DNA from: Acanthaster planci
Taxonomy: Eukaryota; Echinodermata; Asteroidea; Valvatida; Acanthasteridae
Assembly: GCF_001949145.1 (NCBI RefSeq)
Contig: NW_019091448.1
Coordinates: 185,594 to 249,593, forward strand
Reading direction: 5' to 3'
DNA: 64,000 nucleotides
Numbering within the stretch: position 1 is the stretch's first letter; each line of letters begins with the position of its first letter. The notes beneath the pieces are model-generated. The model worked only from the letters and a program-made list of their open reading frames with translations, had not been told where the DNA came from and searched no databases. The position numbers and the translations under genes are program-made. Shown piece by piece: positions 39,501 to 46,506 of this stretch.

Positions 39501-42500
39501 TTCCTATTGATTGAGGAAAACAAACAGAGAGAAAGCAAACCAATTGGAAACATTTGGTTCCCATTTGAAATTCCAATTGATTGGGGAAATAAACAGCAAA
39601 GAAAAAAATGTCAGTTGAAACCAATTGTGTCCTATTTGAAATCCCCAATTGATGGGGAAAACAAATGGGAGAGAAATCATACCAACAGAAACCAATTGAG
39701 CACAAATTGATGGTCAATTGGACCCAATTCATTTCAATTAAATCCAATGTAAAAAGCAATTGGTTTGAATAGGCAATTTTTAGTAGGGAATGGCAGGGGC
39801 TTGGCCCCCCCCCTCTTTTAAAACTGTTCCGTTGCTGTTGCAATGTACTCATTGAAATAGTGATATCGTGCAGAAGTTTTGAAGCCAAGATGTTCATGTC
39901 CTTTTTTCATTCCAGGGTGTGTTTCTGTTCATCTTTCACGTTTTGCTGAATGATGAGGTACGTAAACAAGCACTGATTGATGTTTTGTAATGAACATTAT
40001 GCTTGCTACATCGAGAAGATGAACAAGTTTTAAATTGGAAACAGGGTGCAAATTTCCACAATAAAATCAAGGGGGACTGAAGCAAAAACGGAAATTCCAA
40101 CAGCAGAATCTCTCCAGAAAAAAAATGCTATGTATACCCATTGTAAAGAGTAGACAATGTGGCTGTACATACCCTGTTAGATAGATTGGAGAATATGAGA
40201 GGTCAGTTGCAATGCAGAGTAGATCAAGTAAAGGCTCTTTCTTTCACATTAAAGAGAATTGTTGTCAAAAACAGGAAAACAAGAAATGACTTAAGCTAAA
40301 TCCAAACATATTGGATTTGAATAGCCACAAAATGTATGAGCATGACATAATTATGTGTACATCTCAGCTGCATTTTATTGATACAGTCATTATGTTGTAT
40401 GGTATCAAACGAAAGCTTCACAGAACCAGCAGTTGAAAAGAATTTCTGGTGAAAAGATTTCCAGGAAAATATCCCCCATGGAAGTCCATACCTACTGCCC
40501 CTGACTACCCCTACCCCCACTTGAAATTCTGAAATGTACTCAACTTTTTTATATGCCCGAGTTCTTTCAGTGCTCCTTGAGAGAGCATGTGCACCCCCCT
40601 GTCAGGTGCCCCCCTCAAACCTTTCATCCTACTATGCCAGTGATTGTGAGCTATTACAGCAGATGATCTTCAAAATATTTTAAGGATTCTCACATAATCT
40701 GTTGGTGCATAATTAACTTTGTGCCTTGTTTAACTCATGAAGGTTGACCAAAAGATTAGTCTGCCTGTTGGAATCTTCTGATTTGAGTAAATCCAGTTTA
40801 AGTGAATATGATGCCTGATTTTTTTTTTTGCACAGGTCAAGGGAGCAATGCGCCGACGCTTTGGCAAAGTGGGAGCTTCAGGAGATGAGAACATGCTCTT
40901 CAACAAGATCTGGGTGAGTGAGAGCAGACATGATCCTAACTCAGTAGCAAACCTCTTGGAAAAAAATGCCAACATATGAAAAAAAATCGACAGGAATTGT
41001 TCATTGCTAAAACTCAGTTCCGTTTTCTGTTTCCTATTCAAATCAGTAATAAATGTATTAAGTATTCGTATTGCAATATTAGTAACACATTATCTTATGT
41101 TTATGACATAAAACAGCAACTGTAAATTGCACTTTTACTTGAACATACCTCAAACACCATACTAAAAGCTGTTCCACAACATTTTACCTCCCCCCAAAAA
41201 AGGAGGGTAATGTGGTCCCCAATAGTTACCATCAGGACCCTTAACCTAATCCTGTCATTGAGGTGCTAGTTTGTGGATATTTTGGGATTCCTGGCCCTTC
41301 TTGAGCCAGAGGAACTATATAGAACATCCAAGGAGATTCCTATTCAGTGGTGCTACACTCGCGCATATGCTTAAACTTGAAATGCAAGTGCATTTTGGTA
41401 AGTAAATATCCTGCTGGTAGGGGAGATATTCATTAGCCAGTATATATGCACCATTGTCAAGTGTAGCGCCACCTCAGTAACAATTTCTAATTCTGGTTAC
41501 CAGTTAACCAGTTCAATTCATACACCCCAAAAGCAGTGGCGTACCAGCTTTTTTTAGGGGGGGGGGAATTAAAAAATGAATTTGGCTTTGGGGTTAGTCA
41601 ACATGATGTTTGGGAAGAGAAAGTGTTCTAAGGGTTTTAATTTGATGCTAATATTTCATAAATATGAATATACTGATTACTTTCTTTCCCACTCACCCAT
41701 GAAGTATCATCATCTCCCCCTCCCCCCCGGAAACGCCAATGCCCCAAAGACATGGCCAGTGTATGTATCTCTTTCAAAGTTGCCCAGCAATGAGGTAAAT
41801 CTGTGCTGGGAACTTAGGGGATGAGGAGATGACTTTCTTGAATAAAAAAAATAAATAAATTGCCCAGCCAAGGAAATTTGACTAAGGACTGTGTGCGGAA
41901 CACAGCATGACACTGGAGCTAGTGGTCATATTACTGATGTAAATCTTACACCCCTAAACCTTACGTCCAAATGGCCTGTTTAAAGCTTTCGGACTCTTCT
42001 CCCTTTTTCAGTATTGCTGAATACATTCTGAATGTTAGGAAGTTCAAAATGTACCCCCAAATGCACTTTTTTTTCTCACCATGAAAAAAATGGGAGTGAT
42101 GATCCAATAGCCCCTCCCCTCCCCTCCCCCCATGGGAATCATAACTCGGGTATATTTGTAATAGATTTCAAAGTTGTCCAACTCGGGCAACATGCCTCTA
42201 GCAGCTAGGGGATGCCCTAACAGGGGACACACACACCCTTATAAGTGAATGTTCCTGCCGACCGCTATCAGAATTCGGTGTCATCATTTCATGTTTTCAT
42301 ACTTCCAGGCTTTCTCAAGTTCTGCACCGGAGAAGTCCACCGAGATGTCGTCCTTCAGTCAGAATGAAAGTATGTGTCTCGCTCTGTTCATCTACCCTGC
42401 TGTACATTTGTTTGTTGCAACTGGTTAACCTAACAACACTGAATGATATCACTGCATTGTAATCTGTTAGACTTTTTCAGATCATCTTTAATCCAGCTGG

Positions 42501-43467
42501 GGGAGGCAGATTTTTCCCCCTCCCTATATGCAGTACGTATATACTTAAATCTATGTGGATCAAAGATGTTGAGCATTAAATCCAATACTCCCCACAGAAT
42601 CTTGATTTACCCAGCTCAAAAATAATGGAAACTGCTTCAAAAAACCCACTTAAATAAAAAGTCGGCTGTCAAATGCCCAATCCTGTTGAAACCTGGCATA
42701 CATATATAGCCATTCATTACAAGTAAAGCCGTGAGGATTCATTTGAATCTGATACATGATTTTGTTTTTACTGCCATTTGAAGTTCATAGCCTCACAGAT
42801 GTGGGCCAGTGGGAAATTTAAGTATACATTCTTGGCCAACCTGTTGCAGAAAAATTCTCGTTTTGCAAGAATGGCATGCCTAATAGTCACAAACTGAATT
42901 TAATTATCACAAGACATTGCTGAATAAACTTCCCAAGGCTGAGTGCAGGGAAGAAATGCACTGTGATGTTATTGGAGAGATATTGTCAAAGGTTTTCCCG
43001 TCCTTCCCGGCTCTTGTAGTGTGAACACTGAATTCATGCCTGATTTGGTCAGAAATCAAAATGTTGATTCCAGGTCTTGAGAATACAAGTCAGTGCCATC
43101 TTTGATCTGAATTTCAGACCACAGACAAGTGTGAAGAGGTTCTTTGTCAAATATCAGCCAGAATCTTATGTTTAAATATGAATTAAAATAAACTGTCAGA
43201 AGCACTAAGCACAGCAAGAGACCCCCATTTTTTTGACTGTGGGCATACCCCCCTCCTTTTTGCAGGCCCTATAATGGGGTGGGGCTTAATATGGATCTGC
43301 CTATTAATGCCTAATGGTCTCATAACTACCCCCACTTTGAAAATCTTTTTGCTGCCATTTGTATCTTGGGGTTGAAATTTTGTTGAATTGACATCTTCTG
43401 ACTCCCAGTTTTCCTTTTTGGCTTTTCTGTTGCAGAGAAGTTTACCAAGCCTGTCTACAAGAACTGA
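6450..43467 (+). CDS. Adhesion GPCR, ADGRD/GPR133-like, 26 exons, 988 aa
   Basis: Class B2 (adhesion) receptor at the cell surface, expected to cleave itself at the GPS and signal through G proteins via a tethered agonist. Joined exons total 2967 nt in one open frame, and all 25 introns are GT-AG with matching phases. Predicted layout: signal peptide 1-20; laminin-G/pentraxin-like fold about 55-275 with a closing [17 protein letters not shown] motif; Thr-rich stalk about 283-400; GAIN about 403-680; GPS with His666-Met667|Thr668; helices 1-7 about 686-930; 58-residue tail. Receptor marks seen are Cys753 at the helix 3 top, CWLS at 826-829, Trp893 in helix 6 and [19 protein letters not shown] at helix 7. 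The start is set by an in-frame TAG at 6411 with no other ATG between. ADGRD assignment is by domain order and helix 6-7 resemblance and is an inference; ADGRG4-like is the main alternative. Confidence 0.93.
9107..9386. mobile_element. Tc1/mariner-type MITE, 280 bp
   Basis: It begins CAGTCGCTTCGAACCAAAT and ends ATTTGGTTCGGCGCGACTC, inverted arms of about 19 bp with three mismatches. It is flanked on both sides by TA (9105-9106 and 9387-9388), the target duplication expected for Tc1/mariner. The inside is non-coding and contains CCGAACCCATTGGGATG twice in tandem. Assignment rests on TIR plus TA only. Confidence 0.65.
10245..10398 (+). repeat. Direct repeat, copy 1
   Basis: It runs from GGCTCCCATTGGATC through GTTAACTTCCGGTTCCATGG to AACTGGATA and matches 11130-11280 in the same direction. 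It is non-coding; the pair brackets the palindrome and the 10652-11084 repeat. Confidence 0.75.
10441..10595. repeat. Long palindrome, 68-bp arms
   Basis: Arms 10441-10508 and 10528-10595 are inverted copies with only a few mismatches, separated by 19 nt. The core ATTGCCGAGCTTTCGGTAAC includes its own small CCGA..TCGG hairpin. A single-arm relative lies at 62485-62572. Confidence 0.85.
10652..11084 (+). repeat. Dispersed repeat (about 430 bp), intron copy
   Basis: From CTTCACCAAATACGCG to ATTAATGAGTTCGCGC it matches the reverse complement of 58151-58564 along its whole length with scattered differences. Frames open in one copy are broken in the other, so it is probably non-coding. Confidence 0.8.
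11130..11280 (+). repeat. Direct repeat, copy 2
   Basis: GGCTCCCATTGGACG through CGTGGTTTAAACTGAAGTGA to AACTGGATA. It is about 885 bp downstream of copy 1 in the same direction. Confidence 0.75.
11308..11460 (+). repeat. Dispersed block shared with 57650-57810
   Basis: Shared words in order include ATTAACATA, GCGTTCGG.GTCAA, AATCGC and AAGTGTC with similar spacing, same direction as at 57650-57810. Divergence is marked. Confidence 0.5.
12984..13035 (+). CDS. Receptor exon 2: mature N-terminus
   Basis: Residues 19-35, starting [17 protein letters not shown]. The acceptor is TTTTTCAG, the donor GTAAGT, and phase runs 0 to 1. It contains one Cys and an Asn-glycosylation site (NES). It follows a 6.5-kb first intron. 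Confidence 0.85.
15683..15784 (+). CDS. Receptor exon 3: linker before the LamG-like fold
   Basis: Covers about residues 36-70, with [18 protein letters not shown] at the end. The acceptor is TATATCTAG, the donor GTATCA is weak, and phase runs 1 to 1. The short block with a single Cys leads into the laminin-G-like domain. Confidence 0.85.
16511..16731 (+). CDS. Receptor exon 4: first half of laminin-G/pentraxin-like domain
   Basis: Covers about residues 70-143. The segment [16 protein letters not shown] has the FTxxxW core strand of LamG_3/pentraxin folds, followed by a CDLLQLGN strand. Several N-glycosylation sites sit in [10 protein letters not shown]. The donor is GTAAGT; phase runs 1 to 0. 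Confidence 0.9.
18736..18916 (+). CDS. Receptor exon 5: LamG-like domain, middle
   Basis: Covers about residues 144-204, from [14 protein letters not shown] to the motif [15 protein letters not shown] WxHIALVV strand is typical of laminin-G/pentraxin folds. The acceptor is TTTTTCATCAG, the donor GTAGAG; phase runs 0 to 1. Confidence 0.9.
20462..20941 (+). CDS. Receptor exon 6: end of LamG-like domain and Thr-rich stalk
   Basis: Covers about residues 204-364. It begins with [13 protein letters not shown], has a Ser run (227-236), then the domain-closing strand [18 protein letters not shown] Thr-rich stalk follows with LADTT x3 and GDTT[AVP] x4 repeats, likely O-glycosylated like mucin. The acceptor is TTTTTTTGTTAG, the donor GTACAT; phase runs 1 to 1. 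The long minus-strand open frame here is only a shadow of the repeats. Confidence 0.92.
20722..20835 (+). repeat. Coding minisatellite, 15-bp units, in exon 6
   Basis: Three 15-bp units encode LADTT (20722-20766) and, after PES, four units encode GDTTA/A/V/P (20776-20835). The unit length is a multiple of three, so gain or loss keeps the frame and would only change stalk length. Confidence 0.9.
21212..21327 (+). CDS. Receptor exon 7: stalk
   Basis: Covers about residues 364-402, a Ser/Thr/Gln-rich low-complexity stretch ([20 protein letters not shown]) that continues the stalk into the GAIN domain. The acceptor is AAATATTAG, the donor GTAAGC; phase runs 1 to 0. Confidence 0.82.
22256..22374 (+). 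repeat. Dispersed repeat copy (pairs with 32090-32242)
   Basis: It shares poly-C, CTGTCC, TAAACATAAA, CTGGCAGTATT, GGACACTC and AATCCAGAGATA in the same order and direction as 32090-32242. Non-coding. Confidence 0.65.
22729..22926 (+). CDS. Receptor exon 8: GAIN subdomain A
   Basis: Residues 403-468. Its helical pattern ([20 protein letters not shown], then [16 protein letters not shown]) is typical of the all-helical GAIN subdomain A. The acceptor is CACACACAG, the donor GTAAGA, and both phases are 0. Confidence 0.88.
23903..23959 (+). CDS. Receptor exon 9: GAIN helix micro-exon
   Basis: Nineteen codons, [19 protein letters not shown], residues 469-487: an amphipathic helix of GAIN subdomain A. 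The acceptor is CTTTCTTCATAG and the donor GTATGG. It is phase 0 on both sides, so skipping it would keep the frame. Confidence 0.8.
24189..24303 (+). CDS. Receptor exon 10: GAIN subdomain A, end
   Basis: Residues 488-525, [20 protein letters not shown] onward, a helical segment joining to subdomain B. The acceptor is TTCACTTTTAG, the donor GTAAGA; phase runs 0 to 1. Confidence 0.87.
24949..25035 (+). CDS. Receptor exon 11: GAIN subdomain B, first strands
   Basis: Residues 526-554, with [20 protein letters not shown], a beta pattern with two N-glycosylation sites. The acceptor is TTTACTTCAG, the donor GTGAGA; phase runs 1 to 1. Confidence 0.87.
25838..25934 (+). CDS. Receptor exon 12: GAIN subdomain B
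   Basis: Residues 555-586, [20 protein letters not shown] onward, a hydrophobic strand followed by a helix. The acceptor is TTTATTGCAG, the donor GTAAGT; phase runs 1 to 2. Confidence 0.85.
26261..26381 (+). CDS. Receptor exon 13: GAIN subdomain B core strands
   Basis: Residues 587-627. [19 protein letters not shown] is followed by [11 protein letters not shown], the PVxF-type strand that precedes the GPS in GAIN domains. The acceptor is TCTCTCTCCAG, the donor GTAGGT; phase runs 2 to 0. The following intron holds the nested mobile element. Confidence 0.9.
27278..27724 (-). pseudogene. LINE post-RT (C-terminal) fragment
   Basis: [16 protein letters not shown] at 27719 downward, a frameshift, then [20 protein letters not shown] and [10 protein letters not shown], the usual thumb-side region of CR1/L2-type ORFs. 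It joins directly to the RT N-terminal fragment, marking the internal deletion. Confidence 0.75.
27725..28117 (-). pseudogene. LINE reverse transcriptase, N-terminal fragment
   Basis: It holds [40 protein letters not shown] and [14 protein letters not shown], the blocks that precede the catalytic aspartates in non-LTR RTs. It stops at LFDTLAYT, where the sequence jumps to the post-RT region. Confidence 0.85.
28111..28914 (-). pseudogene. LINE endonuclease C-terminal part and linker to RT
   Basis: 267 open codons with [23 protein letters not shown] (endonuclease end) and a long basic linker with [20 protein letters not shown] as in CR1/L2-type elements. The frame ends before the RT segment, which is in another frame. 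Confidence 0.75.
28920..29525 (-). pseudogene. LINE 2A-like leader and AP-endonuclease N-terminal part
   Basis: The frame reads through [15 protein letters not shown] and, eight codons later, [11 protein letters not shown]. The last motif residues match the 2A consensus DxExNPGP except Tyr for Asn. The endonuclease shows FITETGL and FRQDR....GGGV, then loses frame. Confidence 0.7.
29750..29790 (+). CDS. Receptor exon 14: start of GPS motif
   Basis: Residues 628-641, [13 protein letters not shown], including Cys635 of the CxF(W/Q) opening of the GPS. The acceptor is TTTTTCACAG, the donor GTGAGT; phase runs 0 to 2. Confidence 0.88.
30696..30813 (+). CDS. Receptor exon 15: GPS cleavage site and tethered agonist
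   Basis: Residues 641-680. It holds Trp643, then [12 protein letters not shown] and NFAVLM. The autoproteolysis tripeptide is His666-Met667-Thr668, so the tethered agonist would start [12 protein letters not shown]. Cysteines 657, 659 and 662 are spaced unlike the usual GC...CxCxH pattern. The acceptor is TTTTAACACAG, the donor GTATGT; phase runs 2 to 0. Confidence 0.92.
31814..31917 (+). CDS. Receptor exon 16: membrane helix 1
   Basis: Residues 681-714. [20 protein letters not shown] and AIIMFILL form one long hydrophobic helix, as expected just after the tethered agonist. The acceptor is TGTTCCTAG, the donor GTAAGA; phase runs 0 to 2. Confidence 0.93.
32090..32242 (+). repeat. Dispersed repeat copy (pairs with 22256-22374)
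   Basis: It has poly-C, then CTGTCC, TAAACATAAAATG, CTGGCAGTATTG, GAACACTC and AATCCAGAGATA, with an insertion relative to the other copy. Confidence 0.65.
33150..33255 (+). CDS. Receptor exon 17: membrane helix 2
   Basis: Residues 715-750, [20 protein letters not shown] then [10 protein letters not shown]. The loop-1 to helix-2 pattern with KNLCVALF is typical of class B receptors. The donor is GTAAGA; phase runs 2 to 0. Confidence 0.92.
33558..33714 (+). CDS. Receptor exon 18: membrane helix 3 and start of helix 4
   Basis: Residues 751-803. Cys753 is the conserved disulfide partner, and [19 protein letters not shown] is helix 3, as in adhesion receptors. YFCILGWG opens helix 4. The acceptor is TTTTTTTCCAG, the donor GTAGGC; phase runs 0 to 1. 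Confidence 0.93.
34403..34577 (+). repeat. GGGGACC repeat, copy 2, with inverted ends
   Basis: Positions 34457-34577 match the window start. The fuller copy begins TGCAACTGGGGACCCT at 34403 and the inverse AGGGTCCCCAACTGAATGCA ends near 34558, so the unit may be a small TIR element. CA-dinucleotide runs lie on both sides. Confidence 0.7.
34876..34942 (+). CDS. Receptor exon 19: helix 4 and extracellular loop 2
   Basis: Residues 803-824, [20 protein letters not shown]. The YGT before the loop-2 Cys recalls ADGRD1. The acceptor is TTCATTACAG, the donor GTAAGT; phase runs 1 to 2. Confidence 0.9.
35396..35501. repeat. Short foldback repeat, about 105 bp
   Basis: CTTGGCCAGTCTTAAA at the left and TTTAAGACTGGCCAA at the right are inverted. 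A second CCAGTCTTAAATG next to the right arm forms a perfect 12-bp hairpin with it. Non-coding. Confidence 0.6.
35771..35837 (+). CDS. Receptor exon 20: loop 2 Cys and helix 5
   Basis: Residues 825-847, [24 protein letters not shown] with the AFVGPA helix 5 start is a hallmark of adhesion receptors, and Cys826 pairs with Cys753. The acceptor is GTTCTTCAG, the donor GTAAGT; phase runs 2 to 0. Confidence 0.93.
36380..36465 (+). CDS. Receptor exon 21: helix 5 end and intracellular loop 3
   Basis: Residues 848-875, [20 protein letters not shown], then a Lys/Asp-rich loop (DKSDKDKFK). The acceptor is TATCTTTCAG, the donor GTAAGA; phase runs 0 to 2. Confidence 0.9.
36977..37178 (+). repeat. Imperfect tandem repeat, two copies about 135 bp apart
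   Basis: GTTGAATCCAGAATTTAAATG near 36977 and GTTGAATCCAGCATTTTAAATG near 37111 are each followed by a CATTTGAA...AATCCAGCTT block. A fainter relative, AATCCAGCATTTGAAATATTG, occurs at 23049. Confidence 0.5.
37751..37877 (+). CDS. Receptor exon 22: helix 6 and start of helix 7
   Basis: Residues 876-918, [20 protein letters not shown] then [25 protein letters not shown] with Trp893 is the adhesion-receptor helix 6 motif. The acceptor is TGCTTCTCAG, the donor GTAACT; phase runs 2 to 0. Confidence 0.94.
39150..39760. repeat. CCAATTG-rich region with about 70-bp tandem repeats
   Basis: The words CCAATTG/CAATTGG recur throughout. Within it, four units of 66-72 bp (39421, 39487, 39557, 39629) each begin GTCCCATTTGAAA-like and include TTGATTGGGGAAA and AAACCAATTG. 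Long minus-strand frames here are low-complexity artefacts. Confidence 0.8.
39916..39957 (+). CDS. Receptor exon 23: helix 7
   Basis: Fourteen codons, [14 protein letters not shown], residues 919-932. Joined to exon 22 they give the family motif [19 protein letters not shown]. The acceptor is TTTCATTCCAG, the donor GTACGT, and both phases are 0. Confidence 0.93.
40836..40913 (+). CDS. Receptor exon 24: C-terminal tail, basic part
   Basis: Residues 933-958, starting [13 protein letters not shown], a basic stretch right after helix 7 (helix 8-like). The acceptor is TTTTTTTGCACAG, the donor GTGAGT, and both phases are 0. Confidence 0.9.
42309..42369 (+). CDS. Receptor exon 25: Ser-rich tail
   Basis: Residues 959-978, [20 protein letters not shown], a possible phosphorylation region. 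The acceptor is ACTTCCAG, the donor GTATGT; phase runs 0 to 1. Confidence 0.85.
43436..43467 (+). CDS. Receptor exon 26: last residues and stop codon
   Basis: Residues 979-988, [10 protein letters not shown], then TGA at 43465-43467. The acceptor is TTCTGTTGCAG, phase 1. The frame carried from 25 upstream exons reaches this stop exactly. Confidence 0.85.
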
Positions 43468-43699
43468 AGCATCACCGAAAATATGCTGACAGTGATGTAT
43501 ATATCACTATGAGAGATCACTAATATTACATAAATGCCATTGGTTGACCGATTGGAAACATTTAAGAGCAGGTGCGTTATCAGAGATACTGAGAATCATG
43601 CAAACACATATTTCTTGACATACAACGGCAAAACTTTAATTTTTTTTTTTTACATTTATTTTCGTTTTGCAATGTATATATCAAATTATACACAAGGTC

Positions 43700-43705
43700 A
43701 ATAAA
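43700..43705 (+). promoter_or_regulatory. Candidate polyadenylation signal of the receptor gene
   Basis: AATAAA about 230 nt after the stop codon; a second one starts at 43759. No cleavage site can be seen directly, and a longer 3' UTR reaching into the AT-rich region to about 46 kb is possible. Confidence 0.35.
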
Positions 43706-45611
43706 TGAAAGATATTTGACTACAGGAGTGAAACTTAAATAAGACCATGGGACATTTAAATAAAAGAGGGCAAATACGGGGGCATATTCAGAAGACAAAG
43801 TCTTATACAGAAATGCCTTATCAAGACAACAAAAAAGAACCAGACAAGGAAGACTGACAACAAATTATACTTGAAAAAAGACCATTGCAGTACACCACAG
43901 TCAAACCAAAACAAGGACAAAACAAAACAAATACGAACCAATAGACTGAGGTGTAACAAAAATCAGAATTACCAAACACTAGAAACGTTAGAAGAACAAA
44001 AGGAAAATTAGAATCATAAATATTTATCATAGCAAGGTTTCCTTAAGATATGAATACTATTAAATAGTTTGTGTTATTGAAATATTGCATTGCATCAGTT
44101 GTGCTTGCAAGGATATTAAGAGTTCACTGCTATGTTACGCAGTTCGTCAGTCATGGAGAAAGTACACAATAGAGTAGTGTTCACGAAAATATTGTGTAAC
44201 AAGCTATCATATTGTTCCATCATTAAGAAATGAAAGTTAGCTTCCTTTGAAACAGACCATTTCACATCTGAGGTTAACTGTACAAAATGTTCCATTTTGG
44301 TTATTGAATTGAGTGACCTGTTAGACTTAGAAAATCAGGCAAGGATCAATACTGAAATGTAACATTCGGAGAAATCACAGTTCGCTCGACGAATTTTCAA
44401 ATATATACATGTACTAAGATGTAGACCTAGATAGGAAAGTGATGTGCACAAGTCAAGCCCCAATTGTGGTAATAACTGACAAATGAAAAGTGATAACAAA
44501 CAATAACAAGTATGTGTAGGCGTACTGCACCATACGTTTGTGATGTTTTATTTCTGCCAGTTTTGTCCCATGCCAAATTTTCCCACCACTGCTCTGCTGT
44601 GCACGTAGAGAGCTTGTTCTCTTTGAAATCCAAAAGTCTGAGAGGGGCCAGTGTATATTTGCCATTGTATGCGTTCGAAGAGTGTTTTTGTAGCATTAAG
44701 CCCTAGAGATGCCTTTAACGGCTGTTGATATTTGGTGAAAAATGTAAGGTATTGTTTTTGATTTGGACAGCTTTTTGGTGGATTGTGCTGTATGCACGTA
44801 CTTTAGACATGCTTTGTCATATTTTGCCCACGCATCACCATACAAAATGACCATAAGCATGGGGATTCCTCAGTGCCCTTCTGAAAATATGTATGCTCCC
44901 CAGCAACCCTTATGCCCTCAAAAAAATAATTTCGTCATTATTTTTATTGCACAGGTTTAATCGAATTGGCACACTGTTGTGCCTGCTAGTTGCGGTCAAA
45001 ATCGATAAATATTTCCGAAAATAAATCTCCATTTGAAATCAGTGCTTGTATGCTTACACAGGTGATGTTCTTATATATTGAGAGCATATTCTTGAAAACA
45101 ATTATTCTAAAAATGGGACATTACATCAATTTTCATTCTGGAAAATTGCCAGAATGTAAATGCTTTATTTTTTAAATTCTTAACTATTATTGTGTATTAG
45201 AATGTAATTTCTTTTACAGTGTTAATTTTACTCATATAATTGAGGTGTTTTCTTGTTATTTCTTTTTATCAAAAGTGAGTGTGACATATTCTGTAATGTG
45301 AAAAAAATTTGAAAATTACCTGAAACGGGGGTGAATACAATTTTATTCCCAACTTGTGGGTAGAGTTTAAAGTAATTTGTCCACTTCTTTCAGTTTTAAA
45401 GCCTCAACAATCCGAGGTTTTTTACATCTTGTATTTATTTAAAATAGGATTGTTTGACATCACCGGATTTTGTTCTTATGCGTATTTTACCAGTAATTGG
45501 AAATTTCACCTTTTATTGACATGTAATACTGTACGATTTGCACGGTGTTAATTTACACACGAAACTTCAGTGTTCTGCAAGAGTTTTGCAGTCTGGAAAA
45601 TCTAAACGCAT

Positions 45612-45680
45612 AGCATAATGATAAATGATAAATTTTATCATTATGCTATAATGATAAATGATAAATTTTATCATTATGCT
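45612..45680. repeat. Two tandem copies of an AT-rich palindrome
   Basis: ATAATGATAAATG and AAATTTTATCATTATGCT make a 33-36-bp unit that is itself nearly palindromic (AGCATAATGATAAA / TTTATCATTATGCT). The second copy follows the first directly. Confidence 0.85.
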
Positions 45681-46447
45681 AAAACGTTAAGCATTTATCG
45701 TTATTATTGTTATTATAGCATACGTACCAACGCTTGACAGTTAAACTACGGAAATTAACGCAACTGATTTAAATTCATAAAAACATTTGAAAACCACACC
45801 TCTGCTGAATCTTTTGTGAAAAATGACTGAAAATTTCAGTTTTTATAATTGTAACTGGTGTAATGATTATTGAACATGGTATTTGTGTGGAATAGCAATA
45901 TTATGACATGTGTACATGTATTTGTATTACAGCCTTTTTGGTTTGCATTTACAAGCAATATATATTCACTTGCACTCTTCTTGATAGACGCTTTGAGACC
46001 CCTCGCAGAACACTACATTGCAAACGTACCGGTATACTCGTGTAATAGATTATTACAATTTTCACGATATTTTGTCTGTATCGTATTGTGGATGTAAAAA
46101 AAACATCGAATTAAATTATAGTATGTAATTGTTATGTAGGTTGTGTACGAAAGTGTGTGTACAATATAGTGATCGGGATTGTACCTTTTGGAAGGCGTTC
46201 AGCGTTGCCGCGCTGATGCAAATATTTAACTTTGCTTTGCATGAACTAAATGTTCCATTTATTCAAAGTTATTGTAAATAGTTTTTCAACTATAGTTCTA
46301 CAAAAGTGCCTTATCACGTGATTGATATTTTATGCACGGTTCAAAACAAACTGAACAGTATTATAAATACAAACTTACTGCTGATCGATTTCGGATAAAT
46401 TGTGCGGTATCTTTCTGTCTCGACAGATCTTGGACATAAATGATGTC

Positions 46448-46506
46448 TTAACCCTAACAGTCCTCAATCCTCCAACAGGTGAAGGATTGAGGACTGATAG
46501 GGTTAA
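46448..46506. repeat. Small palindrome, about 24-bp arms
   Basis: TTAACCCTAACAGTCCTCAA and its inverse TTGAGGACTGATAGGGTTAA flank a 10-nt centre with one mismatch in the arms. An older relative is at 3383-3443. Confidence 0.8.

Larger units (their letters stand above)
29791..43435. other. Introns 14-25 of the receptor gene
   Basis: Outside the listed exons these introns hold a GGGTTGGGTCAG-like imperfect repeat (about 30340-30460), several dispersed repeats listed separately, poly-C/poly-G tracts (35650-35700, 39010, 41556, 42120) and no further recognised coding sequence. Confidence 0.7.

Noticed and set aside
39353-39897. Long minus-strand frames with repeated WFQLVCF-type sequence.
   Set aside because: Low-complexity translation of the CCAATTG tandem repeat.
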